NCBI GenBank assembly: GCA_030734395.1
Contig: JAUZTG010000007.1
Coordinates: 1-64,000, forward strand
Direction: 5' to 3'
Source: Sarocladium kiliense
Taxonomy: Eukaryota; Ascomycota; Sordariomycetes; Hypocreales; Sarocladiaceae
Length of the DNA stretch: 64,000 bases
Each line of letters starts with the position of its first letter. Within the stretch, counting starts at the first letter, position 1. Positions 60,377 to 64,000 of this stretch are shown in pieces. The notes under the pieces were generated by a model that ran no database searches, was not told the DNA's origin, and was given only the letters and a program-made list of their open reading frames with translations. The position numbers and the translations under genes are program-made.

Positions 60377-61972
60377 ATGGCCCGACAGAATCCTGAGGAA
60401 CGTGCGGCTCAAGCCGCCGAGCTCTCGGCGCGTCAGATTCGCCGATTTTACGAGAAAGGGGGAAGCCAAGTCGATTCGAGTCTCCTTCCTTTGGTTTATA
60501 AACTAGCTCCTTCACTCGACTTTCTCTCTGATGAGGAGGAAGACCATCCAAAAGGTTGGAAGAAGGAAAACAAGTTCAAGAATGCAATCAAGACCTTTCG
60601 ATCTCAGGCAGAAAAGGCTGGCTATACCGTCCCAGCTTCATCTCAGAATTGGGTTGCATTTGACCCCGAGAGGCCCTTCCCTCCTGCCACCGAGTCCCGG
60701 AACGGAGACCCCGATCCTGCCCCGGGGCAAAGCTCATCTGTACCAAGCACTTCTAACAACACAACGCCTGCGAAGGCTGAAGACGAGCTTATGGGCGGTG
60801 TAGACGAGATCACTCCCGTACCCCCAGCGTCCAGGGATCCTTCGTCTGCGCCTACCGATACGCCTGCCACAAGTAACAGAGACTCAACTGCCCCGAGACA
60901 AACCACGCCGATTTCTATATCAAGCACTTCGAGCACTCCCACACCGTCCGCGACTACTGGTACGCCCGCCACAAGTACGAGGGACTCGACTGCTCCACCT
61001 CAGCCTTCTGTCGAGACGCCACCACGGGAGCAGCCAGATACTCTAGCTGAGAAGTTCTGGCCACGATTCAAGGCTCTGGTGCCTGATCCCAATGCTTCCC
61101 CTGGGTGGCGAGCGCTCCAGCAAGAATGCCTGCTGTATGGGTGTGATTTTGCTGATGTGAAGTTCCGTTGCGAATTTCGCCTTAAGCACGAGGTGAAAGA
61201 TAATGCCGATGGACTGCGTTCTTTCGCTGCTGACTGGATTCGAGTATGCCCCGAAGCGCTTGATCTTCTGGATGGGGATTGCCATGGCGACAGTACGATG
61301 AAAGGCCATATTTCGGCATGGCGGTCGCAGCACCCCCGCGTTGTACCTCAGCGGAAGGAACGAGATTCTGGTCCTCGTTCTCGTCTATTCAGTGAAGATC
61401 CAGAAGGGGATCGCCGCCAAAGGGGGTTTGTGAGTCATCTGAAGGAACCCTATAAGGGGTGGGATGTCATCGCGTTCGCAGAGGACCCCGATGATCCGGA
61501 GGCCGAGCCGTTGGACCCTGATGATCCAGAGGGCATCGTGGTTAAGGGAAATATTAAGTTCGCGATTGCGGGTTGGCTTGACGTGGCACTTCCAAGTCTG
61601 AACGAGGAGCATCCAGATAAGGAGAGACATATCTTGGTCAGAGAGTCCGATTATCCTGAGGCTGCGAGACGTTTCTCCGAAACAACGGAAGGTCGCAACA
61701 GAACCTTCAAAAAGTCCGCAGACAAAAGCTTGCTGCGGAACAAGAAGAGATCTGACTTCAAGGTTGTGAGTTACAGCAGCGCAAAACAGGAAAGGGACGA
61801 CCTATGGCCGAGGACGTACACCACAGCTTATCTTGATAACGGGGATAACAATAGCAGCCTGAATGTCTGGGCCAGGACCTCGTGGCATTACTTTGGCAAG
61901 TCAACGATTGACAAAGAGATCAATGACTCGAGAGAGGAGGCTGGGCAGCAGCGGGTTTCGATTGCCAAGTGA
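60377..61972 (+). CDS. hypothetical protein (531 aa)
   Basis: A single exon from the ATG at 60377. Residues 1-100 are helical and charged (RAAQAAELSARQIRRFYEKG). About 110-215 is a Ser/Thr/Pro-rich disordered stretch with two similar copies of TPATSxRDSTAP. About 220-320 is a folded-looking block (LAEKFWPRFKALVPDPNASP, then GWRALQQECLLYGCDF). About 330-531 is mixed, with an acidic DPDDPEAEPLDPDDPEG repeat and a final SLNVWARTSWHYFGKS block. There is no signal peptide, TM or known motif. Family unknown to me; codon use and length support a real gene. It shares a short divergent promoter with the ferric reductase. Confidence 0.65.
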   Translation: MARQNPEERAAQAAELSARQIRRFYEKGGSQVDSSLLPLVYKLAPSLDFLSDEEEDHPKGWKKENKFKNAIKTFRSQAEKAGYTVPASSQNWVAFDPERPFPPATESRNGDPDPAPGQSSSVPSTSNNTTPAKAEDELMGGVDEITPVPPASRDPSSAPTDTPATSNRDSTAPRQTTPISISSTSSTPTPSATTGTPATSTRDSTAPPQPSVETPPREQPDTLAEKFWPRFKALVPDPNASPGWRALQQECLLYGCDFADVKFRCEFRLKHEVKDNADGLRSFAADWIRVCPEALDLLDGDCHGDSTMKGHISAWRSQHPRVVPQRKERDSGPRSRLFSEDPEGDRRQRGFVSHLKEPYKGWDVIAFAEDPDDPEAEPLDPDDPEGIVVKGNIKFAIAGWLDVALPSLNEEHPDKERHILVRESDYPEAARRFSETTEGRNRTFKKSADKSLLRNKKRSDFKVVSYSSAKQERDDLWPRTYTTAYLDNGDNNSSLNVWARTSWHYFGKSTIDKEINDSREEAGQQRVSIAK

Positions 61973-62241
61973 TGAAACGCTGGTCGTAGAGGGAGCAGGC
62001 TCCCTGTTTTTTATTACATGTGTTAGCAATTTGAGTCAGTAAATTGAATCGAGAATTATGGACAAACTCACCTGCTGCTATTGTCGCTGTGCTGTTTGTT
62101 TCCACAGGTTGAGTGTCTATCCTCCCACAGACGTAGACTCACGCCTCACGAACTGGGCCCTAGGAAACTTAGTCCTGTGAAGCGTGTTGCAGGGACAGGG
62201 TAGTAGAAGGAAACATGGGTAAACATCCTGAAAATGTAATG

Positions 62242-63710
62242 TTACGTGTCAGCTAGTATATCTGCATCCTTTTGTGCATCATTAAGAATGCGCTTCATCG
62301 AAGAATAGAGGCTAGGCTCTGGACGTTTCCATCTTTGACTGCGAGGGAAAACCTCCCTTCGCAGCCGGTTAACCCAGGGAACCATTGGCTGATAGTATGA
62401 TGTGAAGTGCTTCTCCGCTTTCTTCAGAAAGTCCTCCTCATCAGCAATGACACCCTTTTTTTTCTCAGCCAAGTCATCGTCACCCTCGAAATTCCAACTA
62501 TCGAAAACAGTCGGACCCACGTCTCTGCCGTTCGTGTCATAGTGGACGCATATCCAAAACAACACCCAGAAGAATGACTCGAGATCATGCATAAAGCTAT
62601 GTTCCTCGATACCGCCGAGTCTGTCGAAAACCCATACTCTCATAAAAGCTCCGCAGATGGTGAAGCCCAAGACAAAGCGCCGAGTGTCTTGTGCAGCTAA
62701 CATTCCCGTGCGTACCTCCCGAGATCAAGCCACGCCTCTGCGGCCGTATCAGCAGAAGGGTTGCTTTTCAACTCTCCAGGGACCAGAATTCGGGACCAGT
62801 GACACCTCGTGTCTGTCTGGGCTTCAGGGTCATTCACGAAGCCAATATCCAACTTCCGTTTCCCCACAGAGCCGTCAATCGGCATATTCGGTTTTGCCAA
62901 CGGCCTCCGGGGACGCGAAGGACTTGATCTTCGATCAGCGGCAAATGTCGCAAGCTTTCTACTGAAGCCCGAGAACCATTCAAGGACATCGTCTTCCTTG
63001 GCGCTTGTTGGCCAGGTTGTCCATCCATCATTAAACATAGGGCTCGGGCCACTTAGACATTGTTTGAAGAAAACTTGCGACGCCGTCTCAAGCTCATCAA
63101 CGCCACCGAAGTATTTGTCCCAAAACTCTGGGATGCCGACATATAGATGGCCAAGTTCTTCCTTCAAGATGCCGTCCACATGTTTGCGGTGCTCCGATGA
63201 GTTCGGAAAGCTACTGGTGTTGCGTAGCCATGGCGTTTGTTGAATCGAAGAAGCGATAGGGCGCGGAGGCGGAGTTGCTTCGGCAACAGCGCTCTTGACA
63301 TGATCCCATATAGTAGAGTCGTCGGCTTTGTTGACAGCCGCTTGTATAAGAGGTTCGACGCGATCGAGTTCGAAGTTATCAGTCGCGACAGCAGTATAGA
63401 GTCTAGACAACTCATCAAAGATGGTTCGTCCATTAGCCGTCCGCAGGCTTCGGGCTGCTGGAAGAACCTGCAGGGCTGATAAAAGGGTGAGAACGAGATT
63501 TTGAAGCTCTGCAAATGGGTCAGCGTATTGTTCTGAGGGTTGTCATCCTCACGTTTTGTCATCATACTTACCGTTCGGATTGAGTTGGTTGAGGCCAGCA
63601 GCTTCGGAGATGCTTGTAGATTTCGTAATCAGTCTGAATGACGCTCGAAAGCTATCAAGGCCCTCTGCGATGGGATTGTCCTCAATCACCTCGGTCCAGG
63701 GACGGTCCAT
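62242..63710 (-). pseudogene. FunK1 fungal kinase relic lacking its catalytic core
   Basis: Exon 1 is 63710-63572; a 63-nt intron (GTAAGT, CGCTGACC, TTGCAG) leads to the second exon from 63508. N-terminal FunK1 text is clear (FDELSRLYTAVATDNFELD, RRPLAKPNMPIDGS, KRKLDIGFVNDPE, CHWSRILVPGELKSNPSAD). At 62700 one base is missing (ARE-TG-TTAGCT), shifting the frame; the next frame continues LAAQDTRRFVLGFTICG to VWVFDRLGGI. It then jumps straight to EEHSFMHDLESFFWVLFWIC, the late C-lobe, and on to the normal end. The intervening 350-400 codons of FunK1 proteins, including the kinase HRD and DFG-type regions, are gone in frame. So both a deletion and a frameshift mark it as dead. Confidence 0.85.
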
Positions 63711-64000
63711 CGCGTCAGAGGGCCATCGGTCGCAGCGATGCGCTGCTGAGAGTATGGGTTGTGGACAGTGAGCAAAATTCGTAGCTTGTGAGCGAGAAAG
63801 AAGATGCAATGAATTCGGCGACTAGCCTATCGAGCGCGTTGATGTCCAGAACGAGTGGCTTCATGGCTTGCTGATGGAGTGCTCTCGGCGTACAGCACCA
63901 AGTGCCAGCATTCGCGATCTTCGGTGCTCAGTACGCGTCTGGCGTTGTGGGGAGCCGGGAAATCAATTTTCCCGTCATGCCAAGCATTTGGCCGTTTGGG
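63711..64000. other. region upstream of FunK1 relic
   Basis: 290 bp to the window edge, probably the old FunK1 promoter. No gene is seen. Confidence 0.35.

Noticed and set aside
1..64000. DUF3435 captain recombinase or patatin-like gene that would prove a Starship
   Set aside because: No reading frame carried tyrosine-recombinase or patatin motifs; the Starship idea therefore rests on cargo families only.
1..64000. tRNA or rRNA genes
   Set aside because: No convincing B-box/A-box pairs with cloverleaf potential or rRNA-like stretches were recognised by eye; a tRNAscan run would settle it.

Overview
The window reads as accessory DNA from a filamentous ascomycete (Pezizomycotina). Introns are short (41-103 nt) with GT..AG ends and CTAAC/CTGAC branch sites. 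The gene families are typical of these fungi: Clr5-ankyrin, BTB, HeLo-NACHT-ankyrin, FunK1, OTT_1508-like deaminase, DUF3723 and DUF7492. The genus cannot be read from the sequence. Genes lie on both strands with long gaps. Many entries are fragments or broken copies, so this looks like a lineage-specific compartment rather than a conserved core block.

Layout. 1-7.3 kb: a small charged protein, an isolated C-terminal piece of cobalamin-independent methionine synthase, a large Clr5-ankyrin gene and a truncated cutinase-family relic. 7.6-16.5 kb: unknown proteins, a BTB protein carrying nucleoporin-like GLFG repeats, and two paralogues (one truncated) on either side of a 35-nt minisatellite. 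16.6-23.2 kb: a four-TM protein, a secreted protein, an acidic nuclear-type protein and a broken alpha/beta hydrolase. 23.3-29.8 kb: a DUF3723 gene divergent from a Myb/SANT-like gene, both with a reading-frame break. 30.5-36.1 kb: an intact 1435-aa HeLo-NACHT-ankyrin NLR with 13 nearly identical ankyrin units, and beside it a LINE RNase H remnant. 36.3-49 kb: an APH-type kinase-fold protein, a second BTB protein, a 3'-5' exonuclease with an internal stop, a sirtuin, a deaminase-fold protein and a C2H2 protein with an internal stop. 50-55 kb: GTP cyclohydrolase I divergent from a four-part fusion (methyltransferase-like, FAD oxidase, P-loop kinase, adenine phosphoribosyltransferase-like). 55.3-63.7 kb: a PDX1 relic, a DUF7492 secreted protein, a MADS-like protein, a ferric reductase, an unknown 531-aa protein and a FunK1 relic that lost its kinase core.

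Interpretation. DUF3723, NLR and ferric reductase together are accessory families repeatedly found on Starship giant transposons of Pezizomycotina. I see no captain (DUF3435 tyrosine recombinase) and no element edges, so the window may be Starship interior, a decayed Starship, or an unrelated accessory region. The most novel candidate system is the GTP cyclohydrolase I / four-part fusion pair, which could be a small biosynthetic unit built on a pterin or purine-like precursor. Coordinates of spliced genes come from joining frames by eye; exon limits are given in each entry.
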